Assembly: GCA_022578605.1 (NCBI GenBank)
Contig: MU394097.1
Coordinates: 1 to 64,000, forward strand
Source: Camillea tinctor
Lineage: Eukaryota; Ascomycota; Sordariomycetes; Xylariales; Xylariaceae
DNA length: 64,000 bases
Reading direction: 5' to 3'
Below are positions 35,625-47,193 of the stretch, in pieces. Under the pieces are notes generated by a model that saw only the letters and a program-made list of their open reading frames with translations, ran no database searches and was not told where the DNA came from. Numbering within the stretch: position 1 is the first letter of the stretch; every line of letters begins with the position of its first letter. Position numbers and translations under genes: made by a program.

Positions 35625-36467
35625 TCTTTTTGCTTTCTACTCTTTTTTTGTTTGGTTTTTTTTCTTTTTTTTTCGCCGACAAGATTCATACTCATGCTTG
35701 AAAGATGACTTTTTCATACTCCAGCTCCCTACATAGGTGCTTAATATCTATTATAGGTATTTGACTTGCTACAATATCTACCTAGGTAGGTAGGGTATGA
35801 ACAAGCCTTGTTGTGGCTGATGAATGTTGTGAGCAGATCAGATCTGTGGCTACCTAGGTCATAAATCAGACCCAGGGAGTCTGGTTACCTAAGACAATTG
35901 GTGAAGTAAGGTGGGGCATGTAACATAAGCAGGGGTTGTTGGGTGTGTGAAAAAAAACAAAAAGTCTCCACTATAGTGGATCTGCGGGTGAAAGTAAACA
36001 GAACGCGGTCAAGCAGCCAATGAAGAGGGAGAAAGCTTTTAGCTTTCACCATTACAGAATTAGAGAATTAACGTTTGGATTACACCAAATAAACTTCTAC
36101 CAAACTTTTTTTAATGTGTGACTCTGGTAATGAACTTGAGCCTTTCTCATTAATTCTTCTCATCAATTCTTCCTACCAATTAACTTTTTTTTTTCTCCTT
36201 TCCACTTTACACGCGTAACATACCTTGCTTAGCACAACACCATAGCAACGCATCGTACTGCATCGCAATTGACTTTACCTTGATTGACCACTATTCTGTA
36301 GTACTGGAGCTTTGATCATTGATCTTAATTTTGATTCTCGAGCTCGGACGCGGAGAAGAAAAACCAACGAATTACCTCCACTACGCGCAAGACATCCATC
36401 TTGTATAAACCCTCCATCTACCACCATTACTACCACCACCACCATCATCACTCCCATCCCACTCACC
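35625..36467. other. Intergenic region before BIR1
   Basis: This contains the Pol III terminator T-runs, a CTACCTAGGTAGGTAGG block (about 35780) and the presumed promoter and leader of the BIR gene with an ACCACC-rich stretch just before its ATG. No gene was recognised. Confidence 0.45.
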
Positions 36468-39127
36468 ATGGAGCCGGACGAAGTATCCGACCAATATTTC
36501 GCCTCTGATGGAAGACTCGCTTCCTTCCGAGTCGCGCAACCTATCGCCCGTCGAGCGTCAAATGTTAAAGGTGGAAAAGGCCCTAGAGCCTTGGCTTGGC
36601 CGCACGATCACTTAGATCCAGAAACCGTAAGTAAAATAATACACTCGAGGGAAATGCATTGGCCCAAATGGTCATGCTCATGGCCATGCTTATGCTCATG
36701 CTCGTGGTCCCGTAGCTTGTTCGCGCTGGATTCTTCTTTCAGCCAACCGACGAGAGCCCAGACAACACCGTATGCTTCCTCTGCCTGCGAAACATTGGAG
36801 GATGGGAAGAGACCGATAACCCGTTCGAGGAACACCTGCGACTGTCGCCACACTGCGGATGGGCCATTGTAGCAGGCATTGAAGTTGGCCTAGGAGATTA
36901 TGGACTGGACGACCCTACCAGCATGCAGATGATGGAGGCACGGAAAGCTACGTTTGGAGGAAGGTGGCCGCACGAGGGAAAGCGAGGATGGAAGTGCAAG
37001 ACAAAGCAGGTACGTGGCCTAGATCTCTCTCCCATCTCTTATGTTTCCTTCCTACTTCCCTACTCTAACTCATAACAGCTTGTGGATGCCGGCTGGAAAT
37101 ACACACCAAGCCTCGAGTCTAACGACATGGCCACCTGCACCTACTGCCAGCTCGCCCTCGATGGGTGGGAACCCAAGGATAACCCCATGTGAGCTTTCTT
37201 GTACTAAAACTGGGTTGACGAAACCATTGATCTGACCTGCTGCCCATCTAGGGACGAACACTACCGTCGGTCTCCCAATTGTCAATTCTTCAACCTCATC
37301 AACCATTATAAGTCGGTTCCTGGCAAGAAGAAAGGACGGGGAAAAGGAGTTAGGACCTCCAAGGCCTCTCGTGTCTCTGGACAGTCCATTGCCACAGCCG
37401 CCTCCGATATGACTTCGATGATCGATCAATCTGCTACTTTCGAGGATAGTGTCCTCACTACCACCTCGGTCATGACACAAGGTGGCACGAAACGCGGAAG
37501 GGCTAAGAAAGGCACCACTGCCAAAGGCAAGAAGACTAGGGCAAGGAAAGACGAAGCTGTTGAGGTGCTGGAAGACCCCCCAGAGGTCCAGGAAGAAGCC
37601 CCAGCCCCAGCCCCACCGAAACCTACGCGAGGACGGAAGAGAGCAAGCGACAGCATCGAGGATTCCGTTTTGACAGCCGCGGAAGCACCAGCACCGAAAA
37701 AGCGCGCCGGCCGGGGTCGAAGAAGCAACACTGTCGAGTCTTCTATTCTCGAGCCACAGTCAACCGAATCCGCACCTCTCCCCAAAGGCAAAGGGAAGGG
37801 TAAAGGCAAAGCAGCCGCCCGCAACAACCGAATCGTGTCAGCCGCATCTACGGTGTCTACTACCTCTGCTCTTACCGAAGATGAACAAATGTTGGATGAT
37901 GACGAGCTCGATCAGCAATTGCAAGCCGATATGGACCGCCCCTTGTCAGATGATGAGAGCATAGTAGCTGATTTGGATCACGGGCGCTCAAGTGACCTTA
38001 ACCGGTCCAAGAGCAAGAATGCCTCAACGCGGATCAGCAATCCCGTGAAACAGGAGGAGCCAAGCAATGATCATTACATGACTGAGAACGCCGCGGTGGA
38101 TGATGAGCTCAAGACACTGGAAGACGAAATGCAGACCGAGACAATCGACCAGCTCCAGGTCCCCAAGAAGGGAAGAAAGGCGGGCACCAGGAAGGTTTCG
38201 AAGCAAACAAAGAAACCCAAGGAAAAAGCACCTGCCGAACCGAGACCGAAACCAGAGCCTGAGAGAGCTCTGGAAGCTGACGCCTATGATGAGTTGGCCG
38301 ATGGCCACGATATCAGCATCAACAGTGATGGCACAGTAGTCCGAAATAGTATATCCTCAACAACATCCCTTCCCAAGAAGCGCGGTCGACCTAGCAAGAA
38401 GGCTATGGCGGCCAGGATGTCCTTGACACACGCTGAGCCGGCCCAACCAGCGCCCATGGCCAACACATCCAAGGTTGATCGCATCGACTTTGCTGCTGAA
38501 CATGCTCCCGAACCGGAAGTACCAAGTGAGAAGGACTTTGAGCCGGAGGCACAGGAGAGCTCTCCCCAGCCGGAAGATAGGTTCTCGCCCATGCCTCCCG
38601 ACTCAGATGAACTGGGCCCGCCTTCTACGCCCAAGGCGGCTGTCTCTCCCGCCCCAGCCGCGAGCCAAGCCACCTTGTCACCCTCCCAATCCCCCCAGTC
38701 CTCCGACGCCGAAAACCGACCCCCCTCCTCGCGCCCCTCCAACATGACCAACAGCACCAGTAGCCACCACCGCCAAGCCGCCACAGCACTAACCGCCACC
38801 ACACCCCCCCCGCCCGCGGCGCACAGCTCACCCTCGCGGCGCAACAACGTCGTGTTCGCCGGCCTCGAGAGCAGTCAGCCCTGGTCGGCGGTGGACATAG
38901 ACGCTATTTTCGATGATATGGATAAGGGCACGTCCGCGGCGCAGTTCCTGAAAGCCGGCGCGGAACTGACGAGCCCGGAGAGGAGAATGACGGTCGAGGA
39001 GTGGGTATACTACAACGCGGAGCAGACGGAGAAGATGCTCCGCCACGAGTGCGAGGTCATGGTCTCCGAGTTCGAGAGGGAGGGGACGAGGGCGATGAGG
39101 GCGCTGGAGGGGCTGGTTATTGAGTAG
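36468..39127 (+). CDS. BIR1: Bir1/survivin-type chromosomal passenger protein
   Basis: There are four exons, 36468-36626, 36716-37009, 37079-37188 and 37252-39127, giving 812 aa; all three introns (89, 69 and 63 nt) are GT..AG and in phase. Two tandem BIR zinc modules are visible. The first has C73, C76, H93, C100 (CFLCLRNIGGW, NPFEEHLRLSPHC); the second has C171, C174, H191, C198 (CTYCQLALDGW, DEHYRRSPNC). Each follows an A/VRAGF- or VDAGW-type motif. A long disordered, Lys/Glu/Pro-rich region follows, ending in a helical segment (EEWVYYNAEQTEKMLRHE). This is the layout of fungal Bir1/Cut17, which with Ark1/Ipl1 and Sli15/INCENP forms the chromosomal passenger complex at kinetochores and the spindle. 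Confidence 0.93.
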
Positions 39128-39875
39128 CCCCCCTGCCTTGGTGAGAAGTATGGGAGGGGTGATGAGTGGGTGTAAGTGTCTGGAGAGTTGGTGGACTCGC
39201 CGCCTTTTGGCATGTTTGTTTTTTTGTCTGTTTTTTGTTGTTGTTTAGTATGTCGTCTTGTTTTATTCTTGTTTAATGCGTTCGTTACACGAGAAGGCGC
39301 ATTGCAGAGAAATAGGGAGGATATATGGATTATGGACGGATGGATGGTAGGCACAGGGGGGAAGGAAAGAAAGGAAGGCCTTTTTTTTTTCGTTGGATTA
39401 GCACATATCTTATTATTACACTGCACAGCACAGCACGGCATGGCATGGTACCCAACTGAGTACACTAGATCAGGTTTTTTTTCATTGATTTTTTTAGTTC
39501 ACTGGTCAATTGAAAACAAAATAAACAGTTAAATGAAACGAAATGAATGACTTGGTGTTTGTGGAGTTGTGAATTTTGCTTAGGTGGGTAATGCGGGTGC
39601 GCGGGACCGGCTACGGGGTTTCGGTGCATGGGGTCGGGAGGGAGGTTGGTTTAAGCGTTGGCTTCTGATGTTGGCTTCCGGCTCTTCTCCGGCTCCGGCT
39701 GTTTGCAGATAACGTCCATAGTCCGTGTTTGTGGGGCCCGGCAAATATTTGGCGGCGCGGTGGGTAATGATATAGTGGAGGAGTATGGGTAAGGGGTCAG
39801 GGGATATTTCTTTGTTCGATACTAGTCTTTTCTTTTCTTTTTTTTTTCTTTTTTTTTTTTTTTGAGAGAGAGGGG

Positions 39876-40005
39876 GGGGGGGGGGGGGGGGGGGGGGAAT
39901 TTACGTTTTAAAATAATTGTAATTAAAAATTGAATTTTTAATTAATAAGATTTGTTAACTTAACGTGAGGGTCCGTCAGTTTGACCAAACAAAANNNNNN
40001 NNNNG

Positions 40006-40082
<77 letters not shown>
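39876..40082. other. Scaffold gap flanked by G and C homopolymers
   Basis: A run of about 22 G ends near 39897. Ten N occupy 39995-40004 and are followed by a run of about 76 C. The N run is a scaffolding gap and the long C run is not a believable genomic length without support. No feature should be called across it. Confidence 0.95.
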
Positions 40083-40083
<1 letters not shown>

Positions 40084-40180
40084 ACTTGACGTGTTCTAAT
40101 AATTGGAATTAACACTTGAATGTTGAATGAATAAGATGTGTTCTCTGTACGTGCGAGTACTGCTGTTTCGACTACCATCT
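39898..40180. repeat. Noisy direct duplication across the gap
   Basis: The roughly 95 bases after the G run (39898-39990) align in the same orientation with the bases after the C run (40083-40180), sharing for example TAATTG-AATTAA, TTGAAT, GAATAAGAT and TTTGAC/TTCGAC. The left copy has more A and T. This looks like one locus represented twice, with the left contig end containing errors. Confidence 0.7.
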
Positions 40181-40404
40181 CAACTCTGAGGACTATGTCT
40201 TTAAGAAAATAAAATCACCTGGATGATTGTGGGTTATAAAGTTGTTGTGTCGCGGGATGGAGTGGAAAGGGGTAGATATTACGCAAAACTAAAATAGTAA
40301 AACTCTTGCAGCGGCTATTAGGCTAACCATTCCTGGAAGGGGAATGTAACCGCAGCCAACGTAGTCGGCGCAGTCAACGCAGTTATAGCTGCCGTAGATG
40401 CGCA

Positions 40405-40610
40405 AATAAGGTATATAAAAGTTAGCAATATCTCCTATAGTCACTTATTCTTCAGCCATCAGTCTAAGGCTTTATTTCTCTTTGGAAATCAATAGCGAGG
40501 GTCTTCGAAACCCCTCTGACGAGCACATAGTGAAGATATCTTGAACCAATCTCGCCTCATTGTATACCTTAAAGTCAAGACAACCTAGTACGTGACCATC
40601 CTAGATCCAT
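40405..40610. repeat. Dispersed repeat, copy A
   Basis: This is a diverged direct copy of 48845-49035. Shared landmarks in order are TATATAA-AGTTAGC, TCTCCTA/TTTCCTA, TTCTTCAGCCATCA/TTCTCCAGCTATCA, TAAGGCTT, ATAGCGAGGGTCT, GAAACCC, AACGAGC and AGTCAAGACAACC. Differences are mainly transitions. It is non-coding, possibly the remains of an LTR or of a duplicated promoter. Confidence 0.7.
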
Positions 40611-41324
40611 ATCTAGGAGGGCTCGTCACATTGGGTTACTAAGAAGAGAGAGAGATAACTTCAATCTAGTCCTAGAGTGATTGTACAAACGGAGGATCCA
40701 TAGGCTCTAGAACCCTAGGGTACTAAATAGATATTAAAAAGGAAGGCTTGTCTTGAAGATGGCTCTATCTTGATATAGAATAAGTTTTACGGGAAAAGGT
40801 AGGAAAGAGTGACATGATACTTGGTCCGATTTTTGTGGCGGTAGTAGGAGATAGAACTTGCCCTCAAGTAATAAATAATCTATAGGCTTCCTACCATACT
40901 TTCGCTTCCTCCCCCCCCTCCCCCCATCCCTTCCTACATCAAATAATTCTACGATGTTCTGTATTTGATACTTCCTTTCTTCATCTACACTTCGAGTGCT
41001 TCTGAAGTAGTTCAAGAGAGCAACATCTTCCAGATTACATCGACACAACGTGGCCAACCTATATGGTTCTTCTACTTGTTACGATTCTTATACTCTTTCT
41101 CTAGAAACGATCCATTGCTTCTGGACCTTGTTTCATCATCGTCTACTGCATTACTACTATATTAAAGATCCTGGTTTAGTAATTCTAAGTCCCTTCTAGA
41201 CAGCTGACTGTTACTTAGTTGCGATCTCAGTGAGATAGATCACCCAAATCACTCTGACAACGCCACCCAAAATCCCTACCGTACAACCAAAACTGTCTGG
41301 TTTTAACACCTACAAATCGAGACC

Positions 41325-43074
41325 ATGGTTTCCCCTATTCAACGCTTGAGCCGGCGTGACTTGCAATTATGCTGCGAGTTTCTCTTACCAGATCCTCTGC
41401 CGACTGTCGGACCCAAGTATCGAGACCATGAGAACTTGGTACGCCAACATACTCTGGCAAATATTTGCAAGTTGGGCCGCATCTTCAAGAAGGCCGCACA
41501 ACCAGTCTTATATAGGAACATTGTGGTACACAATGGGAGAGAATTAATGGCCTTGTTTCGTACCTTGATGAACTACGAAGAATTGCGACATATGGTTATT
41601 ACCCTTGCTATACCTTTCGATTTCGGTTTTCAAACCGGAAGAATCAAATCAAAACCTGTCGCAATTTGGTTCAAGAAATGTGAGATCTTTTCTCCTCTTT
41701 TTATAACTCTCTGGAACTGGATCGTTAATGACTAACATTACTATAGCACTTGGTCTTACAGAATGGTCTGTCATTAGAAAAATAGACAGAGTGCGATTCA
41801 GACCCCCCTCGGATCACTCAGTTCCGATAACTCCAGATAGACTATCATCTGGACCGTTCGATATGAGCCGCATCAATCTTGAAATGTGGGTGATTCAAGG
41901 CGACCGAGATGATATTTACGAAGGCATGGTTGCTGGAATCATCCGTCTCGTAAACCAGTTAGACGATCTTTTTCTAGAAGCGCCTCTGACGAACCTGAGT
42001 CTTGGGTATAGTTGGACTCTCTGCCAAACTTTTATGGATTCCTACCTTTGCGATCACGGGCCACTGAAGAAGCTCAGAAGTCTGCGTTTATACGGCTCTA
42101 CAAGAGCTTTAGCTTATCCCAATGGATACGTTGCTTTCGGTGGAATCTATCCCACTTGTACTGTACCGTATCGTGTCGGCCAGACGCAAAGCTTAGAATT
42201 TTATGGCGACGACGGAGATTGGCAGGTTATGGTCGATACTGACACTGAAGAACGGGACCCTAATCCGAGGTACAAGAGGGATGGGGTTTCTTATCTTCTA
42301 AGGCTTACAGAGCTCAAATTATACCAGAGCCGGACGTCTCCGCACACACTCCGTCGTCTCCTAGGCTGCTGCGATAGTCTCAAGTCCCTAGCTTACACAA
42401 CCCGCTCCGAGGAATGGAACAGGGTCGATGAAACTGAGGACACCACGCTCATCAGCGATGCCCTCATATCCATCAAGGCACAGCTCGAGACACTACACTT
42501 TGAGATAGTCACGCGCTTGGTCGACGACACTATAGGCGAGGAGACTGCGGAAGAGACCGAGATCGCGTGGGAACACATCGCCTGCCTGCCGGAATTCCCG
42601 GCGCTTAAGCACCTCACCATCGATGCGGCAAGCCTCCTCGGCCCGACGCACGAAGTCCGCGCGTCTTTGCCCGCCCGCGACCACCCGCTCCACGAGTTTC
42701 TACCACCCAACTTGGAGACCCTAACCATCACTGCGCGGCCGTGCCAGTCCGACCTGGCGCTCTACGAGACCGACGCGGATTCCCGCCTCCAGCACCGTGA
42801 CCATATCGTCTCTCATCTCGCGCTGCTGCTCCAGGACCTGGACCGGGGCGGGCTACCAGAGCTGTGGCGCATTGATTGGACGCTGCACCCGGTTTTGCGG
42901 GATGGTGGCTCTGACGAGGAGAACGATAGCGGGGAAGAAGACCTCGACTTCCTCCTCCCGTTTAACACGCTGGAGGCTTGGTTCAGGGACGAGCATGACG
43001 TAGAGTTTCAGATCCATTGGGCTGTCTTGGTGGAGTGTCAGGGGAACGTCCGTGGGTTGTTTGTTATTCCCTAG
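41325..43074 (+). CDS. F-box-like protein
   Basis: There are two exons, 41325-41679 and 41747-43074, giving 560 aa; the roughly 67-nt intron (GTGAGA..TATAG) is in phase. The N-terminus (SRRDLQLCCEFLLPD, then TLANICKLGRIFKKAAQPVLYRNIVV) has the spacing of a fungal F-box. The rest contains leucine-spaced stretches (LKKLRSLRLYG, LRLTELKLYQS, LKHLTIDAASLL, LETLTITARP) resembling the irregular LRR region of fungal F-box proteins. Such proteins recruit substrates to SCF ubiquitin ligases through Skp1. The substrate is unknown and the F-box is weak, so this is a family-level call. The acidic C-terminal tail (DEENDSGEEDLD) is followed by a final short domain. Confidence 0.65.
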
Positions 43075-43634
43075 GGGTTGGGCAGCCTCTTTCTTCAGGT
43101 TTATACATTGCCGATTCCGCTACTGTGGCTGAAATGAGTTGGTTGGTTGCAGATGGATAGAGAGGCGGAGCGATGAGTGGATGGATGGATGGATAAAAAA
43201 GGGATTGGTTATGTTTCTTGCTGATACGACTTTGAAGGAAAAAAGAAAAGGGGGGGATTGAAAAGGAAGAACTCTACGACGAACATGGTTGCATTGTTTG
43301 CTCGGTATCATTTATGATGTGGTAGACAAGGCTTTATGGTACATGAATCTAACTACCTACCCAGGCAAGAGGTGGGAGAAGTGGTCAATGGCGCTCTAGA
43401 ACCGTGAGGGATAGGAAGATTTGGGCTCTGGCCTGAGCAGGCTGTAACGTATGACTCTACTCTTGGTCAATGGGAACTAATACCTACCGCCACATCAGAA
43501 GTGTTCGATATTTTCTTTCTACTCATGAGATCATTATAAAAGCTGTACCACCTCTATCTTGCCCCAAAACACACATTCGTTTACAGTTTTGAGACCACTC
43601 TCACCATTAATTTCTTAATTTAGGTCTTCACCAA
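43075..43634. other. Intergenic region after F-box gene
   Basis: This holds the 3' flank of the F-box gene with GGATGGATGGATGGAT (about 43177-43192) and, near 43535, a TATAAAA-like promoter followed by a leader leading to the decayed ATG frame at 43635. No intact gene was found. Confidence 0.4.
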
Positions 43635-43990
43635 ATGTCTGCCGACCTAGAGTGGATAAAAGGCTAGGTACGAGAAGAGCTTACATATAGTTTATATATC
43701 TCCAGAAAGGAGACGCACCTAGTTGAAGGGCTTCTGTGGGAGACAAAAGACATATGCCGATTGCCTTTAGGCAGTTGGCCCTTATATAGTCCGCAACAGC
43801 TTCAATATAATTTATTATGGGTAGGTAATATCCGGTTGTTGTAAGAATCTTGGTGGACTGAGTCCCAGGACCACCTCGCTAGCAATTTGTAGTGCCCCGA
43901 CCAACTGTCACCAGAAACCTGGCAAGAAGACTCAGGCCCGGGCTATGCTTTACATCTTTCGTCCTGTTAGGACGCCCCCTGCGCATTCTA
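43635..43990 (+). pseudogene. Decayed coding frame (unknown)
   Basis: An ATG at 43635 follows a promoter-like TATAAAA (about 43535). Its frame reads like protein (EELTYSLYISRKETHLVEG) but is interrupted by an in-frame TAG after about ten codons, another stop near 43845 and more afterwards. The TAG/TAA stops sit where CAG/CAA codons would fit, as expected from RIP-type C-to-T change. The family is not recognised; it may be the 5' part of the neighbouring NLR relic. Confidence 0.4.
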
Positions 43991-44039
43991 GTGGCGGAGA
44001 GTCTTGCAAGGGCGGTCCCAAATTAATTTCAAGAAGAAC

Positions 44040-45305
44040 TGAAGGAAATCCCCTCAGGCATTAGGAAAAAGTACGAAGATGCCTTACGAGAAGTTCACAA
44101 GAAACAAGGGCCTTTTATGAAGCTCATTTTGATTTGGCTTACGCATTCACATTATTCTAAGTGGTTTACAGTAGATGAGATGACGGCTGCAGTTGGGTTA
44201 CAGAGCCCAGATATGGTCACGAATGTGTGCCCTAGGGCCTTGGTGAAAATATCAAAGCAATGGAGGATACCGTTTTCAGGAGCCAGCTCTTATTACACAA
44301 CTATTGAGTTCGATTACTTTTCGGCAAAAGAATATCTAGAAACAGCTTTACGAGATTCAAATCATGAAGAATTATCGCGATTCTACTTTCCAGACGAGGA
44401 GGCACACTTAACAATTGCGACAAGATGTCTGGAAGTCCTCTTGTCTAATGTGGACAAGGAAAACCCCTCGGCACTTACAACATACGCCTCAAACGAATGG
44501 TTCAATCATTGCTTAAAGCTCAAAAAACCAACACTGCAGAGTCGTGGTCGGGTTAAATGTATCACAGACCTTGATGAAATAGTCACTACAATGATGTTCA
44601 GATAAAAGCAGCAATACGACAAAGATTGTATAGGATATATACTGAAATCTGAAAATTTCCATCGTTACATACCACCAGTCAAGGGCAACATCGATGGAGA
44701 CCGCAGAATACCTATACACCTAGTCGTCAGCGATCTCCTAGTGATCATAAAAGACCTCATACAACACGGGAAGCTCTGCAATCGATTACATGATATCATA
44801 AATGAAAGTGCGGAGATCGTCTCGAAACCAACTCGGGTTGCAGTCCAAAACCTGATGTTTGAGGTTTTTGCTGCTGCTGCAGTGCGGCTCGCCATTGTCA
44901 TAAAAGACAATAGACATAGGAGGAGAAACGGCCAATTTGAAAAAAACGGTAGGGCTATTTACCCTATCAAGACTGACCCGCATCGCCAAACTCGCAGACG
45001 AGTGCGAGGCGCTCCTAGCCGATGAACGCGAGGTTGCGGCGAAGCAGCAGAGGCTAGCTTCCAACAGTAATGAGCAATTGGTTAGAGATATAACGGCTTC
45101 CGTGGTGGGCGAGCTTAGGGGCCTCTTCATTGATCAGACAACCCAACTCCGGCAGGAGTTCGAGGCATCACAGAGCCGTGTGGACAGCCTCCTTCATAGG
45201 GTTCGTGAGCTAGAGAGCCGAAGCAAAATAGCGGAGACCTCTTTGCCTATTGAGAGTCAACCTATGAGTGCTCAAGCGCCACCCTCTGAACCTACGTCCT
45301 CGTAG
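44040..45305 (+). pseudogene. NACHT/NLR-type receptor relic
   Basis: One reading frame runs from about 44055 to 44948 with a single internal TAA (44603), then continues after a 49-nt GT..AG intron (44949-44997) that restores phase, to the stop at 45305. The first part matches the winged-helix region after the NACHT ATPase of fungal STAND receptors: IRKKYEDALREVHKKQG, LILIWLTHSHYSKWFTVDE and TIEFDYFSAKEYLETAL with a later FYFPDEEAHLTIATRCLEV. The ATPase with its P-loop is missing upstream. The second part is helical, with an RLASNSNEQLVRD coiled-coil-like tail. Such receptors mediate heterokaryon incompatibility or immune-like responses; here only a broken C-terminal fragment remains. If the TAA is an error, a truncated protein could still exist. 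Confidence 0.6.
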
Positions 45306-46359
45306 GGCAGAATACTTCGGTTATCCCAAGATCAGCATGTTACGTCCCAGTTAGGGGAGCAACTATTGTAGCAAAAGAGAACGCTCATTGCTCTTCGGCA
45401 ATTAGCCCCTATATAGTACGCCACGACTATATAATACAGAATTAGGACACAGAGGCTACTCGGTCATTCTGTGAAGATTTTGCTTCGCTTAGCTCAGTTG
45501 GTTGTCCAAATCAGTTGCGACACGGTACACATGATGGGCAATATAGTGGGACGATCGGCACTAACAACCATGATCACTGATGCAAGAATATCGAAATTGT
45601 AGGCTTGAAAGGTGTCGTGGAATTACATAAAAGGGAACATACGACAAACAGGGGGCGGAATTCGGCGGTTGACAGCGGGAATCCTCAACTATTATCGATT
45701 TGCTATTTCATATGTAACCAAATTTCATAAGTTAGGTATTCCTTTAGTTAGTGACTAAGCTAAGCACACACTCATTTCATGGGACATGAGAACTATATCT
45801 TTGTATCTTGTGACTGGGTTAGTAAGCTGGCTTTATATACCTGTTTCTGTTATATAACCCTTTACGAAGGGGGAAATAATTACTCGGTTGAAAAAGTAAG
45901 GGGGAGGAGTGATATTAGGTATAGACTTTTGTCTATCTCATCCTAATGACTGAGTTTCTTGAAAGGTTATATACTACGTAAGAGAAAGAGCCCCTGAATA
46001 TATACTGTTAGAGTTAGGGGTCTCGTAGAATCAGGAATTGTGCAATGGTCCAAGTATATATGTCAGGTTAAAGGGGTGAGAGACCAAACAAAGAGTTGCT
46101 GCGCATATATATCAGTATTATAAAATTAGTGATTTGAATTTCTTGTACAATATCGTATACTTACCTATTTGAGCTTCTATACAAACGCTTCTTGGCCGTA
46201 AAAATAAACTAGTTTAAGAAAATGAATTAAATAAGAATGTTTTATATTATACAGGGCTCTTACAAACAAGAGACAAGTGCTATACATTACTCATATAACT
46301 TAATTACATGAATACTTCTATATCATCAAAGTGCCAAATACCCCACCCAAATTGTACAC
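45306..46359. other. Intergenic region, 1.05 kb
   Basis: This contains a diverged copy (about 45380-45440) of sequence at 43765-43815 and further short stop-broken frames. AT content rises toward 46250. No intact gene was found. Confidence 0.4.
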
Positions 46360-47193
46360 CTACCCCCTCGTCTCGTTCTTCAAGAAGCAGTTCGCCGGGT
46401 ACCAGGGCACGTACTGCGTCAGGTTCGAGAAGAACGCGGCGCCGGTGCACACCGCGCGCGTCCCGGAGGCTGTTGTTGTACACGGTGCTCGCCATCAGGC
46501 AGTCGCGCGGCGAATACGACACGATGCTGAAGAGGTCCCCACCGGGCTGGTCCTCGGCGCACGTCAGCGCGGAAATCCACGGGTTGCCCGGCGTGGGACC
46601 GTGCCGCATGTTCAGGCCGAGCGTCATGTTGGCCTTGTCGACGTCTGGGCAGCCGAGGGGCAGCATGACGTCTGTCAAGACTGTGAAAGTGCTACTAGTG
46701 CTCGTCGATGTGCTGCTTGAGGTTGCTGAAGCGCTCGCAGCTGGTGAAACTGAGGTATTACGTGATTAGTATTATCAGTGGGTGCTGATGAGGTCGTCGC
46801 AGCTTGGCTGGCATGAGGTGACGCGAGTGTTAGCCGATCAATCTCTATTCCTTTTACATTCTCACAAAAGCTATTAGAAAAAAAGGGGGGGAGGGGGGTT
46901 GTACTTTTGCGTATTGAAGACTGCTCGCGAGCTTCCAATACTGCCACTAATAGCACTGCCGGTTACGAGCACAGCTAAGTCCACTATGAACCAGAATGTT
47001 GACTGTCGTAGTCCCAATATCGTCTGCGTTGGAGGCCTGTTATTCTCTGGTTTATTTCCTTCCCCGTCATGGCTGGAGCCTCCAATGCCATGTTTTTGAC
47101 TATGTTAATGTAGCACTTCCGCCTTAGCACTTCCCGCTGATCGGGAAACGGCACCTCGGGTTCATCACCGTATTGTGACATTTGAGATCCCAT
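46360..47193 (-). pseudogene. Ser-rich single-pass membrane protein, probably frameshifted
   Basis: An ATG at 47193 opens an N-terminal segment (MGSQMSQYGDEPEVPFPDQ). In another frame (46955-47060) lies a transmembrane helix preceded by the common fungal ILGLRQSTFWF motif. After an apparent intron (branch TACTAAT, acceptor near 46753) a Ser/Thr-rich stretch continues with a cysteine-containing domain (GCPDVDKANMTLG, LTCAEDQPGGDL, SPRDCLMAS), resembling PAN-like ectodomains. Near 46455 the frame is lost: an alternative frame with one base fewer continues sensibly (AVCTGAAFFSNLTQYVPWY) to a stop at 46360. Two frame changes suggest a pseudogene, or one missed intron plus one sequencing error. 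Function unknown; a cell-surface protein is inferred. Confidence 0.5.

Larger units (their letters stand above)
39128..41324. other. Intergenic region containing an assembly gap
   Basis: No gene is supported. The interval holds a G homopolymer, a 10-base N gap, a long C homopolymer, a duplicated noisy flank and a diverged dispersed repeat at 40405-40610, each listed separately. Confidence 0.6.

Noticed and set aside
45484..45560. tRNA-like sequence with TAGCTCAGTTGGTTG
   Set aside because: It resembles a D arm, but there is no matching acceptor stem, T arm or B box.
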